Source: Chromatium okenii (GTDB lineage Bacteria > Pseudomonadota > Gammaproteobacteria > Chromatiales > Chromatiaceae). Taken from it: 64,000 nt of DNA. The notes under the pieces are model-generated. The model worked only from the letters and a program-made list of their open reading frames with translations. It had not been told where the DNA came from and did not search any database. Below are positions 35,542 to 46,330 of this stretch, piece by piece. The position numbers and the translations under genes are program-made. Numbering within the stretch: position 1 is the first letter of the stretch; each line of letters opens with the position of its first letter. The stretch is from positions 558,001 to 622,000 of the forward strand of contig NZ_PPGH01000037.1 in the NCBI RefSeq assembly GCF_002958735.1. The letters run 5' to 3'.

Positions 35542-35808
35542 AAACGCAATTTCTCCACAAAGCCTGCAACTGCCAGCCGCTATTAGTCGTTCATTTCACT
35601 ATGGTAAGTCGATGATAAAGCGATTGCACAAGCAGAATGCTGTTGATCACGAATGAATGGCGATTTGCATCAATCATGGCTTGAGAACTGTGGATATGTG
35701 CTTATTTTCATTCCGCAGGACTGGACACGGTTTTCCGTTGGCAACAAGAAACACCACGTTCACTGAAAACTGACAACTTCTTCTTTCACCCATTGGAGCA
35801 TTCACAGC

Positions 35809-36387
35809 ATGACCCACGAATTACCAGCATTACCCTACGCGAAAGATGCACTTGCCCCCGTGATTTCAGCGGAAACGATTGAGTATCACTACGGCAAGCA
35901 TCATCAAACCTATGTGACCAATCTCAACAACCTGATTGCTGGGACTGAATTTGCCGATCTGAGTTTGACCGACATCATTTTGAAAGCAACGGGCGGAATT
36001 TTTAACAATGCGGCGCAGGTGTGGAATCACAGTTTTTATTGGAATTGCCTCAGTCCCACTGGCGGCGGTGCACCAGATGGCGACTTGGGCGCAGCGATCG
36101 CAGCAACTTTTGGCTCGTTTGAAGAATTTAAGAAGCAATTTGCCCAAGCTGGCGCGACCAACTTCGGCTCGGGCTGGACATGGTTGGTGAAAAATGCCGA
36201 CGGTTCGCTAGAGATTTTCAACACCTCTAACGCCGGAACGCCGATGACTTCCGGCAAAACGGCGCTGTTAACGGTCGATGTCTGGGAGCACGCGTATTAC
36301 ATCGACTATCGCAATGCCCGCCCGAAATACCTCGAAACCATTTGGGACAAAATCAACTGGGCGTTTGTCGCCAGCAATTACGCGTAA
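35809..36387 (+). CDS. sodB: Superoxide dismutase, Fe type
   Basis: 192 residues, the usual length. ELPALPYAKDALAPVIS at the N-terminus, YHYGKHHQTYV (first His ligand), FNNAAQVWNHSFYWNCL (second His, Fe-type residues), GSGWTWLVKNADGSLEI, and DVWEHAYYIDYRNARPKYL (Asp and His ligands) identify an iron SOD. It converts superoxide to peroxide and oxygen in the cytoplasm. About 270 bp of non-coding sequence upstream probably holds its promoter. A strong hairpin follows the stop. Confidence 0.97.
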   Translation: MTHELPALPYAKDALAPVISAETIEYHYGKHHQTYVTNLNNLIAGTEFADLSLTDIILKATGGIFNNAAQVWNHSFYWNCLSPTGGGAPDGDLGAAIAATFGSFEEFKKQFAQAGATNFGSGWTWLVKNADGSLEIFNTSNAGTPMTSGKTALLTVDVWEHAYYIDYRNARPKYLETIWDKINWAFVASNYA

Positions 36388-36393
36388 ATCTCC

Positions 36394-36420
36394 CCAACCC
36401 CCTTTTACAACGGGGGTTGG
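36394..36420. terminator. Hairpin after sodB, member of the C-run/G-run repeat family (copy 4)
   Basis: CCAACCCCC at 36394-36402 pairs perfectly with GGGGGTTGG at 36412-36420 across a 9-nt loop TTTTACAAC. It starts 6 bp after the sodB stop. There is no T-run, but the very stable stem would stop or protect a transcript end. Confidence 0.65.
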
Positions 36421-36510
36421 TCAACAGTTACCAACATGCTACATCCCTCGCTCAAAAATGAGTGTGCAGGTATTGGCGCTGGTGAGTGAGCGTTGGCATA
36501 AAAATATCGA

Positions 36511-37527
36511 ATGAACACCAATCAGGGTCACATTGATTTAAGTCACGGCGCAGGTGGGCGAGCGACGGCGCAGCTCATCGCTGAGGTGTTCCGGCGTCAT
36601 TTTGACAATCCGCTGCTGGCGCAAGGCAACGATCAGGCGCTGTTTCAACCGCCAGCGGGTCGGTTGGTTATCAGCACTGACGGGCATGTGATTTCACCGC
36701 TGTTTTTCCCCGGCGGCGATATTGGCTGCCTGTCGGTGCACGGCACGATTAACGATGTCGCAATGGCGGGAGCGCGTCCGCTGTATTTGAGCGCCGCGTT
36801 CATTATTGAAGAGGGTTTTCCGCTGCGCGAGCTGGTGCGCATCGTCGAAAGTATGGCCGCTGCCGCCAAAGCTGCGGGCGTGCCGATTGTCACCGGCGAT
36901 ACCAAAGTGGTTGAGCGCGGCAAAGGCGATGGCGTGTTTATCACGACGACGGGAATCGGCGTGGTTCCCGACGGCATCAACATTTCCGGCGAGCTGGCGC
37001 AGCCCGGCGATGCCATTTTGCTTAACGGCAGCATCGGCGATCACGGCGTCGCGGTGTTGTCGCAACGCGAAAATCTCGGTTTTGAGACGACGCTGCGTTC
37101 GGACACTGCCGCGCTGCATGAATTGGTTGCGGTGATGATTGCGGCAGTGCCGGAGATTCACTGTTTGCGCGATCCGACTCGCGGCGGCGTGGCAGCGACA
37201 TTGAACGAGCTGGCGCAGCAGTCTGGCGTCGGAATGCAGCTCCGCGAGGAGGCAATTCCGGTGCGCACTGAAGTTGCAGCGGTCTGTGAATTGCTCGGTC
37301 TCGATCCGCTCCAAATCGCCAATGAAGGCAAATTAATTGCGATTTGCCCGGCCGCGCAGGCTGACAAGTTGCTGGCGGCGATGCGAGCGCATCCGCTGGG
37401 CGCAGCAGCGGCGATCATTGGCGAAGTGGTTGAAGATAAATTGCAATTTGTGCAGATGACTACCTGCTTCGGGGGCAACCGCATTGTTGATTGGCCGGTC
37501 GGCGAGCAGTTACCGCGCATTTGCTGA
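36511..37527 (+). CDS. hypE: Hydrogenase maturation protein HypE
   Basis: 338 residues, AIR-synthase fold: LSHGAGGRATAQLI, VISTDGHVISPLFFPGGDIG, SVHGTINDVAMAGARPLYLS, PIVTGDTKVVERGKGDG, RDPTRGGVAATLNELA, and the conserved C-terminus PRIC. The final Cys receives the carbamoyl group from HypF and is dehydrated to thiocyanate, the source of the CN ligands of NiFe hydrogenase. The gene is alone here: no other hyp gene or hydrogenase subunit is in the window. Confidence 0.96.
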   Translation: MNTNQGHIDLSHGAGGRATAQLIAEVFRRHFDNPLLAQGNDQALFQPPAGRLVISTDGHVISPLFFPGGDIGCLSVHGTINDVAMAGARPLYLSAAFIIEEGFPLRELVRIVESMAAAAKAAGVPIVTGDTKVVERGKGDGVFITTTGIGVVPDGINISGELAQPGDAILLNGSIGDHGVAVLSQRENLGFETTLRSDTAALHELVAVMIAAVPEIHCLRDPTRGGVAATLNELAQQSGVGMQLREEAIPVRTEVAAVCELLGLDPLQIANEGKLIAICPAAQADKLLAAMRAHPLGAAAAIIGEVVEDKLQFVQMTTCFGGNRIVDWPVGEQLPRIC

Positions 37528-37597
37528 ATGGGCGCTGTCCACCGCCAATATCCTTGTTAGGATCATCGCACTCACCACACACGCCGCATTCCACCAC

Positions 37598-40477
37598 ATG
37601 CCTCCAGCTCCACGTCACCGCGAAGAAACGCTCAATACCCATTTGGCAGTGTTGCTGACCGAACACGGAATTGATGACGCCGAACCCGAAACTATCCTGA
37701 CTGCCGGAACCCAGCGCCCGGATGTGATGTTCACTTTCAATGGGTTGCGCGTCATTTTAGAGGGCAAATTTGCCGACGTTGCCGACGCGGAAAAAGTGGT
37801 GCAGGCGGATGCGCAGCGGCGCGTCGATAGCGGCATCTGTCATATCGCGGCTGCCGTGGTGTATCCCGAAGCACTGCGCACCACGTCTACCAAGAACATC
37901 AGCGGCGTACTGGCTGAAACCCAGTTGCGGGTGTGCACGCTGTCGGAAATCGGCGCGACGGCATGGAGCGAGGCAACGCCTGCCGAATTACTGGAAACCT
38001 TGCGGCGCGTGCATCACACCATGTCGCAAGAGGACATCGTGGCGACGGCAGCGCAGGCATTATCAGAACGCATTGAAACCATTGCTTCATTTTGGAATGG
38101 ACAGGGCGCGACCTGCGATCGGCTGTCGGAATTGCTGGGAATGCCGATTCACGCGGATGAAGTGCCCGAAGTGCGGGAAGCGCGGCGCGTGATGTCCGCC
38201 AAAGTTGCCGCGCTGGTGATGGCGAACGCGATGATTTTTCAGGAACAACTCGCCAATTTCGGCAATGATCCGCGAGTGAACACGCTCCGCGCTTACGATC
38301 AAGCGCCCGATCCGATTGCCGACCTGCGCGAGCACTGGCATTGGATTTGGAACGAAATCAATTACGTGCCCATTTTTCAACTCGGCGAGCGGATTCTGGC
38401 GGAATTGCCGGTCAGTCTGCCGACCATTTCTGCGACGCGCTGGCTGATTACCGAAGCCAAAAGCATTTGCGCCAATCAGTCCGCGCTGCGCCATGACTTA
38501 ATGGGGCGGATTTATCACTGGCTGCTGTATCACGCCAAATATCTCGGCACTTATTACACCGCCGTTTCTTCCGCAACGCTGCTGCTCAAACTGACGTTTA
38601 ACCAAGATTGGCCGACGCTGGATGTCAGTACCTCACCGCCGCTGGCGGAGTTCACCGTCGCTGATTTGACCTGCGGCACGGGAACGTTGCTGATGGCGGC
38701 AGGCCAAGCAATTGCGGATCGGTTTGTGGAAGGACGCGCCCGCGCAGGGCTATCACTCCTCGCGGAGGATTGGAAGCAGTTGCATGTGGCGCTGATGGAA
38801 AACGTGCTGCACGGTTACGACGTGCTACCGTCTGCCGTGCATCTGACGGCATCGACACTGGGAATGCTGTCGCCACACGTCACTTATCGACGGATGAATC
38901 TGTTCATCATGCCGCTGGGAATGCAAGGCAACTTGCCGCGTTTAGGCAGTTTGGAATTCATCGGCACCGATCACGTGCCGACGCAGTTATCGTTGGATAA
39001 CCGGGAATTACAAGCCCAGCAAACTGGCGTTGCCAACACGTTTAAAGCTGAGGCAGCAATTCCGCTGCTCGATCTGTGCGTGATGAATCCGCCATTTGTG
39101 CGCTCGGTTGGCGGCAATTTGCTGTTCGGCAATCTGCCGGAACGGGAACGCGCCCAGCTCCAGAAAGAACTCAAAGTGCAGGTCAAAAAGCTCTCGGCGA
39201 GCAGCACTGCCGGTTTGGGCAGCGTGTTTGTGGCGCTGGCGGATACGCGGCTCAAAGTCGGCGGGCGCTTGGCGTTTATCTTACCGGTGGCGCTGGCGAC
39301 CGGCGAGGCGTGGGGCAGCAGTCGGGCGCTGCTGGCGGAGAAATACACGGTGGAAATGGTGGTCGTCAGTCACGACGCCGGGCGCCCGAATTTCTCAGAA
39401 AACACTGAACTTTCTGAATTGCTCTTTATCGCACGTAAGCGTCAACCAGACGCGCCAGCAGGAATGACGCACTACATCAATCTGTGGCGCAATCCGCCGA
39501 CCGTGTTTGAAGCACTTGATTTGTCGCGGCGGATTCGTGATTTGACGCCCGCCACCTTGACCGAGCAAACCATCACGCCGCTGCGTGATCTTGACGGTTA
39601 CACGCTCGGCGAGGTGATTGCATTGCCAGCGAGCGTCGGCGAGGCGCAGTGGATCGGAGCACAGTTTGCGCAAACCTGGACGCTGCGCACCGCAGCATTG
39701 CTGGGCACTGGCAATTTGGTGGTGCCGGGCAAACCGCCAGTCACGCTGCCGCTGTGCGCAGTGAGCGAACTGGGCAAATTGGGACCAGATCAAAAACGTA
39801 TTCACGAAGGATTTAAGGTGGCTAAACACGATTGGTCGCCCTATCAAGGCTTTTGGGATCACAACTCCAAAATCGTGACCACGATGGCGCAAAAGCCCAA
39901 TTCCTATCTCACGCTGTGGATACAGTCGCCACGCGGCGCAGATTACGGCTCCCGATTGTTATGGCCTCGCGCCGGAAAGATTCTATTAGCGGAACGCCTG
40001 CGCACAAATACGCATCGCGTGATGGCAGTTGGTTTTGATCGACCCGTGCTGGGCAATTCATGGTGGGCGCTGCAAACCGAGTTATCGCCCGCGCAGGAGA
40101 AGGTGCTGCTGCTGTGGCTCAACAGCACTCCGGCGCTGGTGCTGCTGTTATCGCGGCGGGTGACGACACAAGGTGCGTGGATGAAAGTTAAACAACCGGC
40201 GTGGGCAGCAATGCCGGTGCTGGATGTGCGGGCGCTGCCGCCAGCGACGCTGGAACAATTGGCGGCAGATTATGATCGGCTGTGCGAACAACCTCTGCTG
40301 GCGCTCGCCAAACTCGCTGTTGATCCGCATCGCATCGCCATTGATGACGCGCTGGCAGCGGCGCTGGGTTTGCCGGATTTACAGCCGTTGCGCGAGTTGC
40401 TGGCGCGGGAACCGGGCTTGACTGGCGTCGGCTTGTTTTGCAAACCGGAAAAGATTTCCAGACCGCCGCGCAAATAA
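37598..40477 (+). CDS. Eco57I-like DNA methyltransferase with N-terminal nuclease-like domain (type IIG-like)
   Basis: About 959 residues from the ATG at 37598; the longer frame to 37484 overlaps hypE. The first 110 residues include RPDVMFTFNGLRVILEGKFA, a PD...ExK pattern of restriction nucleases. The methylase core has motif I VADLTCGTGTLLMAAG and motif IV LCVMNPPFVRS (NPPF), so adenine-N6 methylation is expected. The C-terminal 300 residues, with WALQTELSPAQEKVLLLWLN and GAWMKVKQPAW, resemble target-recognition regions. A single chain carrying nuclease, methylase and specificity parts is the plan of type IIG restriction enzymes; no separate R or S gene is near. The codon frame is intact. 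Confidence 0.85.
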   Translation: MPPAPRHREETLNTHLAVLLTEHGIDDAEPETILTAGTQRPDVMFTFNGLRVILEGKFADVADAEKVVQADAQRRVDSGICHIAAAVVYPEALRTTSTKNISGVLAETQLRVCTLSEIGATAWSEATPAELLETLRRVHHTMSQEDIVATAAQALSERIETIASFWNGQGATCDRLSELLGMPIHADEVPEVREARRVMSAKVAALVMANAMIFQEQLANFGNDPRVNTLRAYDQAPDPIADLREHWHWIWNEINYVPIFQLGERILAELPVSLPTISATRWLITEAKSICANQSALRHDLMGRIYHWLLYHAKYLGTYYTAVSSATLLLKLTFNQDWPTLDVSTSPPLAEFTVADLTCGTGTLLMAAGQAIADRFVEGRARAGLSLLAEDWKQLHVALMENVLHGYDVLPSAVHLTASTLGMLSPHVTYRRMNLFIMPLGMQGNLPRLGSLEFIGTDHVPTQLSLDNRELQAQQTGVANTFKAEAAIPLLDLCVMNPPFVRSVGGNLLFGNLPERERAQLQKELKVQVKKLSASSTAGLGSVFVALADTRLKVGGRLAFILPVALATGEAWGSSRALLAEKYTVEMVVVSHDAGRPNFSENTELSELLFIARKRQPDAPAGMTHYINLWRNPPTVFEALDLSRRIRDLTPATLTEQTITPLRDLDGYTLGEVIALPASVGEAQWIGAQFAQTWTLRTAALLGTGNLVVPGKPPVTLPLCAVSELGKLGPDQKRIHEGFKVAKHDWSPYQGFWDHNSKIVTTMAQKPNSYLTLWIQSPRGADYGSRLLWPRAGKILLAERLRTNTHRVMAVGFDRPVLGNSWWALQTELSPAQEKVLLLWLNSTPALVLLLSRRVTTQGAWMKVKQPAWAAMPVLDVRALPPATLEQLAADYDRLCEQPLLALAKLAVDPHRIAIDDALAAALGLPDLQPLRELLAREPGLTGVGLFCKPEKISRPPRK

Positions 40478-40557
40478 CAATCGCGCCTTTCCCTCACCGC
40501 TTGCAAAAGCCGATAATCCCAATCAATAACTGATTCAGGTTGTTTCACCATTTCAGC

Positions 40558-42660
40558 ATGTCTGTTCACAAGCACACCGCCACCCTGTTGATTATTACTT
40601 CCGATGCGAGCGATGCCGAACGGTTGATCGGGGCGCTGCGCGAAGACGGCATTGCGACGCAAAGTGTCACTGTGCCTCATGCCGAACGACTGGCCGAAAT
40701 CATCGCCCAGCGCGGCTGTGATTTGATTCTCTGTTGTAGCTATCAGCGCGAGGTCGATTTGGACAGCGTGCTGGCAGCGCACCGGAAGCTCATCGGCGAC
40801 ATTCCGTTGATTTTGATCGAAGAATCGGAGCAACACGCTGCCAATCTCGCCAAAATTCGCCGTTCCGCTGTCCGCGATCTCATTCGCCGCCACGATCACG
40901 ATCACCTCAAACTGGCAGTAGCGCGGGAATTTGCCGAACTGCTGCGTCGCCGCGAAGCTGCCGGACTCAATCAACGCTTGCGGCTGTGCGAACAGCGCGA
41001 CCGTGAACTGATTGCTGTCACCAGCGCGGGCGTGTCGTTCGTACAGGACGGATTGCATCTCGACGCCAATCCCGCTTATCTCGCGCTATTTGGTTATCCC
41101 GATCTCGACGAACTGCAAGCCATTCCCTTTCTCGATCTGTTTGTTCCTGAATATCAAAAGAAAATCCGCGAGCTGCTGCGCGGTGGCGATGCAACTGCGT
41201 TGAACGAACCGGTGGAATTGACCGTCATTTGTCGCCGTCACGATGCCAGCCAATTCAACGCTCGACTGCTGGCAGCACCCGCCGAAATCGACCATGAACC
41301 CTGTTTGCGGTTGCTGGTGCATCCGCTTGACGCGCCAGCACTCGTAACACCAATCGCCATTTCAGCGGAGCCGGAAATCAGCACCGCTGCGCCAGCGCCC
41401 GTCGCAGTCAATGCGGAAATGTCTGCACCGGGCTTATCGCAATTGCTGGCAGAAATCACTGGGCATCTCAACGCCGAACATCGGATAGAACGTCCGTTTG
41501 CCATTTTCTATTTGCAATTGAAAGACGGCACACAGTTGCTGCGTGATCTCGGTTTGACACTGGGACTAGAACAACGCGACGCCTACGCCGCACAACTGAG
41601 CACGCTCGTTGCTGCCGAACACGGGTTTTGCGCCCGCGTCACTGATGACGGATTTGTCGTGTTGGTCGATGATGTCAACGAATTGGAAGCCAAGGCGCTG
41701 GCTGAACGTTTATTGACGACAGCCCGTCTGCCGCACCGCGCCGGAACGCAACCGGATGATGCAACGGCAGATTTTGACATGGGCTACTACTTGGTGCGCG
41801 ACCGTGCTGGTGCTGCCGAAGATATTGTCAACGCCGCTTATCGGCTGTGTGTCGGGCGTGAATCTGTTCCAACAGCGCCCGCAGCGACTCCGGCTGGCGA
41901 CAGTGAAGCCGAGATAGCGCGGCGGGTGGAACGGGCGCTGGCGCAGGATCATTTTAAGTTGGTGTATCAACCAATTATCAGCTTGATGGGCGACGATCAA
42001 GAAAATTACAGCGTGTTGGTGCGGTTGATTGATGAACACGAGCCACCATTGGAAGCGCGGGATTTTGTCGGTCCCGCCACCCGCGCTGGGCTGATCGAAC
42101 AAGTGGATCGCTGGACGATTCGCTCGGCAATTCAAGTGATTGGCGAGCAGCGTCGCGCTGGGCAGCGCATCAGTTTGTTTATCAGTCTGGCGGAAGACAC
42201 TTTTCGCAATCCCAGCATTGTGTTGTGGATTTGCGACTGCCTGCGCGAATTCGATGTGCGCGGCAACTGGTTGACGTTCCAATTTCAGGAAGAAGTGGTG
42301 ACGAACAATTTAGCAAGCCTGAATAAACTGATGGAAACATTAAAGAAAATTAAATGTCGCGTGGCGCTGCATCGTTTCGGATTGCTCGCGCATCCTGAGC
42401 GGCTGTTGCAGAATTTGCCGCTGGATTACGTCCTGCTGAAATCGACCTTTGCGCAGGGTTTGGCCAATGATCCGGCGAAACAACAGCGGTTGGTGGCGCT
42501 GGCGACCATGGCACATGAATTCAATGTGAAAACCATCGTCACCGGCGTGGAAGATGCGCAGTCGTTAACGGTGCTGTGGACGGCTGGCGTTGATTATGTA
42601 CAGGGTAATTTTTTGCAGCGTCCGTCACCGACGCTCGACATCACTTCTGGCGGACGTTAA
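40558..42660 (+). CDS. FimX-like protein: REC-like, PAS, degenerate GGDEF and EAL domains
   Basis: About 700 residues from the ATG at 40558 (a TTG at 40540 is possible). A receiver-like domain lacking the usual acidic pocket (TATLLIITSDASDAERLIGA) is followed by a PAS domain (AVTSAGVSFVQDGLHLDANP), a GGDEF-like region without the GG(D/E)EF motif (TDDGFVVLVDDVNELEAKAL) and an EAL-like domain. The EAL motif is replaced (YSVLVRLIDEH), DDFG is replaced by HRFG, and the end reads VQGNFLQRP. This is the architecture of FimX, which binds c-di-GMP without hydrolysing it and controls type IV pilus assembly. It is followed closely by recC. Confidence 0.85.
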   Translation: MSVHKHTATLLIITSDASDAERLIGALREDGIATQSVTVPHAERLAEIIAQRGCDLILCCSYQREVDLDSVLAAHRKLIGDIPLILIEESEQHAANLAKIRRSAVRDLIRRHDHDHLKLAVAREFAELLRRREAAGLNQRLRLCEQRDRELIAVTSAGVSFVQDGLHLDANPAYLALFGYPDLDELQAIPFLDLFVPEYQKKIRELLRGGDATALNEPVELTVICRRHDASQFNARLLAAPAEIDHEPCLRLLVHPLDAPALVTPIAISAEPEISTAAPAPVAVNAEMSAPGLSQLLAEITGHLNAEHRIERPFAIFYLQLKDGTQLLRDLGLTLGLEQRDAYAAQLSTLVAAEHGFCARVTDDGFVVLVDDVNELEAKALAERLLTTARLPHRAGTQPDDATADFDMGYYLVRDRAGAAEDIVNAAYRLCVGRESVPTAPAATPAGDSEAEIARRVERALAQDHFKLVYQPIISLMGDDQENYSVLVRLIDEHEPPLEARDFVGPATRAGLIEQVDRWTIRSAIQVIGEQRRAGQRISLFISLAEDTFRNPSIVLWICDCLREFDVRGNWLTFQFQEEVVTNNLASLNKLMETLKKIKCRVALHRFGLLAHPERLLQNLPLDYVLLKSTFAQGLANDPAKQQRLVALATMAHEFNVKTIVTGVEDAQSLTVLWTAGVDYVQGNFLQRPSPTLDITSGGR

Positions 42661-43253
42661 TTGATGAACGCAGAGCACCAAGATTTGCCGCACGGTTTCA
42701 TGCTGATTCAAGGCAACCGACTGGAAAATCTGTGTGAACTGCTGGTGGCATGGCTGAAACGTCATCCGCTGCCGCCGTTAGAAAATGACGTGGTGCTGGT
42801 GCAAAGCAACGGCATCGCGCAGTGGCTGAAGTTGGCGATTGCCGCAGATGCGACTGGCTGCGGCATTGCGGCGGACTGACGTGACGCTGCCGGGGCGGTT
42901 TATTTGGCAAGCGTATCGGCAAGTGCTCGGCGATTTGCCGCACAGCTCGCCGTTTGACAAAGAACCGTTGACGTGGCGGCTGTATCGGCTGCTCGGCAAT
43001 TTGGATGCGCTGGCGGAGATTTTTGCGCCACTCACCGGCTTTCTCAGCGGTGATGATCACGCCCGCCGTCGTCATCAACTCGCAGCAAAACTGGCCGATC
43101 TTTTCGATCAATATCAAGTCTATCGCGCCGATTGGCTGACTGCGTGGCAGGACGGCGACGACGTGCTCATCCGTCCGCATGGCAGCCGCGAACCAATTCC
43201 CGAAGCGCAGCGCTGGCAACCCGCGTTGTGGCGGTTGCTAGTGGCGGATATTC

Positions 43254-43325
43254 AAATCCCCCCCGTAAAGGGGGGAGAAGAAAAGCCCCCCTTTGAAAAA
43301 GGGGGGTTGGGGGGATTTATCAAAA
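43254..43325 (+). repeat. Palindromic C-run/G-run repeat inside recC, copy 5 (double)
   Basis: Two copies in tandem follow GCGGATATTCAAATCCCC. They are read within the recC frame as ADIQIPPVKGGEEKPPFEKG and LGGF. The standard RecC sequence has no such segment at this point between LWRLLVA and the next conserved block. Confidence 0.8.
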
Positions 43326-45228
43326 CAGGGCGGTTGGGGGATTTATTGAACAAGGTGAATTCACCACCGCCAGCCGCGCTGCCGTTCACCGTGCTTTTTT
43401 AGAACAACTGCGCACTGCGCCAGCTCCACGTTTACCCGCCGCATCATCGTGTTTGGCATTTCCGCGCTGCCGCGCCAATCGCTGGAAGTGCTCGCCGCGA
43501 TTGCTGTTCACGCGCAGGTGTTGCTGTTTGCGCACAATCCCAGCCGTCATTACTGGGGCGATCTGGTCGCCGAGCGCGAATTGTTCCGGCAGGATTATCG
43601 TCGCCAGCCACCGCGCCAGCGCCCACCGATCACCGATGCTGCCGCGCTGCATCTGCACGGTCATCCGCTGCTGGCGGCGTGGGGCAAACAGGGGCGCGAT
43701 TATCTGCGGCTGTTGGACGAGCACGATCAGCGCAGCCAATACGAGGCACATTTTCAAGCTGCCGACATGCCGATTGATCTGTTTGAATCGCCCGGCAACG
43801 ACACGCTGCTGCATCAATTACAAGACGACATTTTGGAATTGCGTTCGTTGGCGGAGCGGCAGGCGCTGCGCACCGTCATTGATCCGGCAACTGACCGCAG
43901 TCTGGAATTTCTGATTGCGCACAGTCCGTTGCGCGAGGTGGAAATTCTGCACGATCAATTACTTGAAGCGTTTGCGCTGGCGGAACACGCCGGAACGCCG
44001 CTCGCGCCGCGTGACGTGCTGGTGATGGTTCCCGACATCAACAGTTATGCGCCAGCCGTGACGGCCGTCTTCAAACGCCGTTATGACGATCCGCGCCGCA
44101 ACATTCCGTTTCACTTGCCGATCAAGGACAAACTGTCACCAATCCGGTGTTAATCGGGCTGGCGACGCTGCTCAATCTGCCGCAAGCGCGGTTTAGCGTC
44201 ACCGAGCTGGTGGATTTATTGGACATCGCGGCGCTGCGCGAGCGGTTCGGCATTGACAACGCGGATGTGCCGCAACTGCGGCGGTGGATCGGTGGCGCGA
44301 ATATCCGCTGGGGCTTGTCTGCCGAACATCGCGCCAGCTTGGGTTTTCCGCCCGACTTGAGACAAAACACTTGGGAATTCGGTTTGCAGCGGATGTTGCT
44401 CGGATTTGCCAGCGGCGCAGGCAGCGCGTGGCAAGGCATTGAACCCTATGATGAAGTTGGCGGTTTAGATGCCGCGCTGATTGGACCGCTGGTGCAATTG
44501 CTCAATGCACTGGAACGGGCATGGACGGTGCTGCAAATCCCGCGTTCTGCGTCGGACTGGGTGGCGTTATTGGCGCAGACGATGGACGAGCTGTTTGTTG
44601 CCGTCAGTGATGCCGATCAACTCGCGCTGGCGCAGGTGAGAGCTGCGCTGGAGAAATGGGCGCTGGAATGCCAAAACGGTGAATTAGCTGAAGAATTGCC
44701 GCTGGAAGTGGTGCGTGAAGCACTGCTGGCGCGATTGGATCAGCCGACGTTGACGCAGCGATTTTTTGCGGGCGCGGTCAATTTCGCCACGCTGATGCCG
44801 ATGCGAGCAATTCCGTTTCGGCACATCTGGCTGCTGGGCATGAACGATGGCGATTATCCGCGCAATTATCACCGCGCCGATTTTGATTTGATGAGCAACG
44901 ATTACCGCCCCGGCGACCGAGCGCGGCGCGAAGATGACCGTTATTTGTTTTTAGAGGCGCTGCTGTCAGCCCGCAAGCGGCTGGTCATTAGCTGGGTTGG
45001 GCGCAGCATCCGCGATGATTCGACGCGCCCGCCGTCGGTTTTAGTCGGGCAATTGCGCGATCACCTTGCCGCTGGCTGGCGGTTAGCCGACGGATCGAGC
45101 ACGAATCTGTTGGACGCTTTGACGACCGAACATCCGTTGCAGCCATTCAGTGCGCGTTATTTTCAGCCGGAGCGGTCGCCGCGTTTGTTCACTTACGCGA
45201 ACGAATGGCGAGCGGCGCATCACCAGCT

Positions 45229-45367
45229 AAAACCCACCTTTAGCAAAGACCACGAAAAGCCCACCTTTGGCAAAGGAGAGCAGCTAAAGCCCCCCTTTAG
45301 CAAAGGGGGTTGGGGGGATTTGAAAGAAGAAATCCCCCCCGACCCCCCTTTTACTAAGGGGGAGACA
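45229..45367 (+). repeat. Cluster of palindromic repeats inside recC, copy 6 (several units)
   Basis: Two degenerate units (CCCACCTTTAGCAAAGA and CCCACCTTTGGCAAAGG) are followed by two well-conserved ones around 45290-45365. They are translated in frame as KPPFSKGGWGDLKEEIPPDP and PFTKGE, between QLKPTF and the downstream RecC sequence ALGLFLRQPLKTFYTQRLGL. Confidence 0.8.
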
Positions 45368-46289
45368 AATCAGCCAACTGAAAACTGCCAACTGACAACT
45401 TCGGCGCTGGGATTGTTTTTGCGCCAGCCGCTCAAGACCTTTTATACCCAGCGACTGGGGCTGTATTTCAACGCGGATGACAGTGCCGCTTGATGATGAG
45501 CAGTTCACTGTGGAACAGTTTGGAAGTTGGCAATTGGGCGATGTGTTGGATGCAGTGAAAACCGCGCTGGCACAAGATGTTAGCGTTGACACTGCCCGTT
45601 GTTTACGCGATGCCGCCGCACAATTGGCACGTGCTGGCGCATTGCCGCTGCCGCCGTTTGCCGCAGCATTGATGGATAAGTTGCTCGCCGAACTGACGGA
45701 GCCGGTAGCGCAATATCAAACGCTGTTAACGCAGTATGCGCGGCGTTGTCCGGCGGAAAGTATTCAGCTTGAAACTCTGAATGACGCGCTCAACGACATT
45801 CGCAGCGATGCCGCTGGCAACCGAATTATTCTGCAATTACAAGCCAGTAACCTGTATTCCGGCGCTATGCGAAATGGAGGCGATTGGTGCGGGCGTGGCC
45901 GCTGCATCTCGCGGCGCAATTCGGCGGCGCCACCACCACCCATATTTTCGGACCAAAAAGCGATTTCGTTCTCAATCCGCTGCCAGCAGAAACGGCGCAA
46001 ACCTATTTGCTGGCGCTGCTTGACGGCTATCAACAGGGCATCAGTCAACCGCTGCCGCTGGCGTGTGACACCGGTTTTGCCGCGCTCGCCGCCAACGCCG
46101 GGCGCAGTGTTAATCTGGTAAAAACCTACGAAGGCGATGATTTCAACGCCCACCAGCCCGGCGAATGCGCCAGTCATCCCGGCTATCGGCGGTTCTGGCC
46201 AACCTACGCTGAACTCGCTGCCGATCAACGGTTTATCGTTAATTGCCCAGTTGTATCAACCGCTGTTTGATCACGTTTACAGCGCGGAT

Positions 46290-46330
46290 ATACAAATCCC
46301 CCCAACCCCCTTTTTCTAAGGGGGGAGAAG
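46290..46330 (+). repeat. Palindromic repeat at the recC 3' end, copy 7
   Basis: GCGGATATACAAATCCCCCC leads into CAACCCCC, TTTTTCTAAG and GGGGG. As sequenced it puts a stop (TAA) into the recC frame; one more T would give ADIQIPPTPF-SKGGEETPQR and a TAG at 46348. The flank matches those of copies 5 and 8. Confidence 0.75.

Noticed and set aside
36694-37314. 206-codon minus-strand frame opposite hypE
   Set aside because: Antisense shadow of hypE; the His/Arg-rich translation has no recognisable domain or ribosome-binding site.
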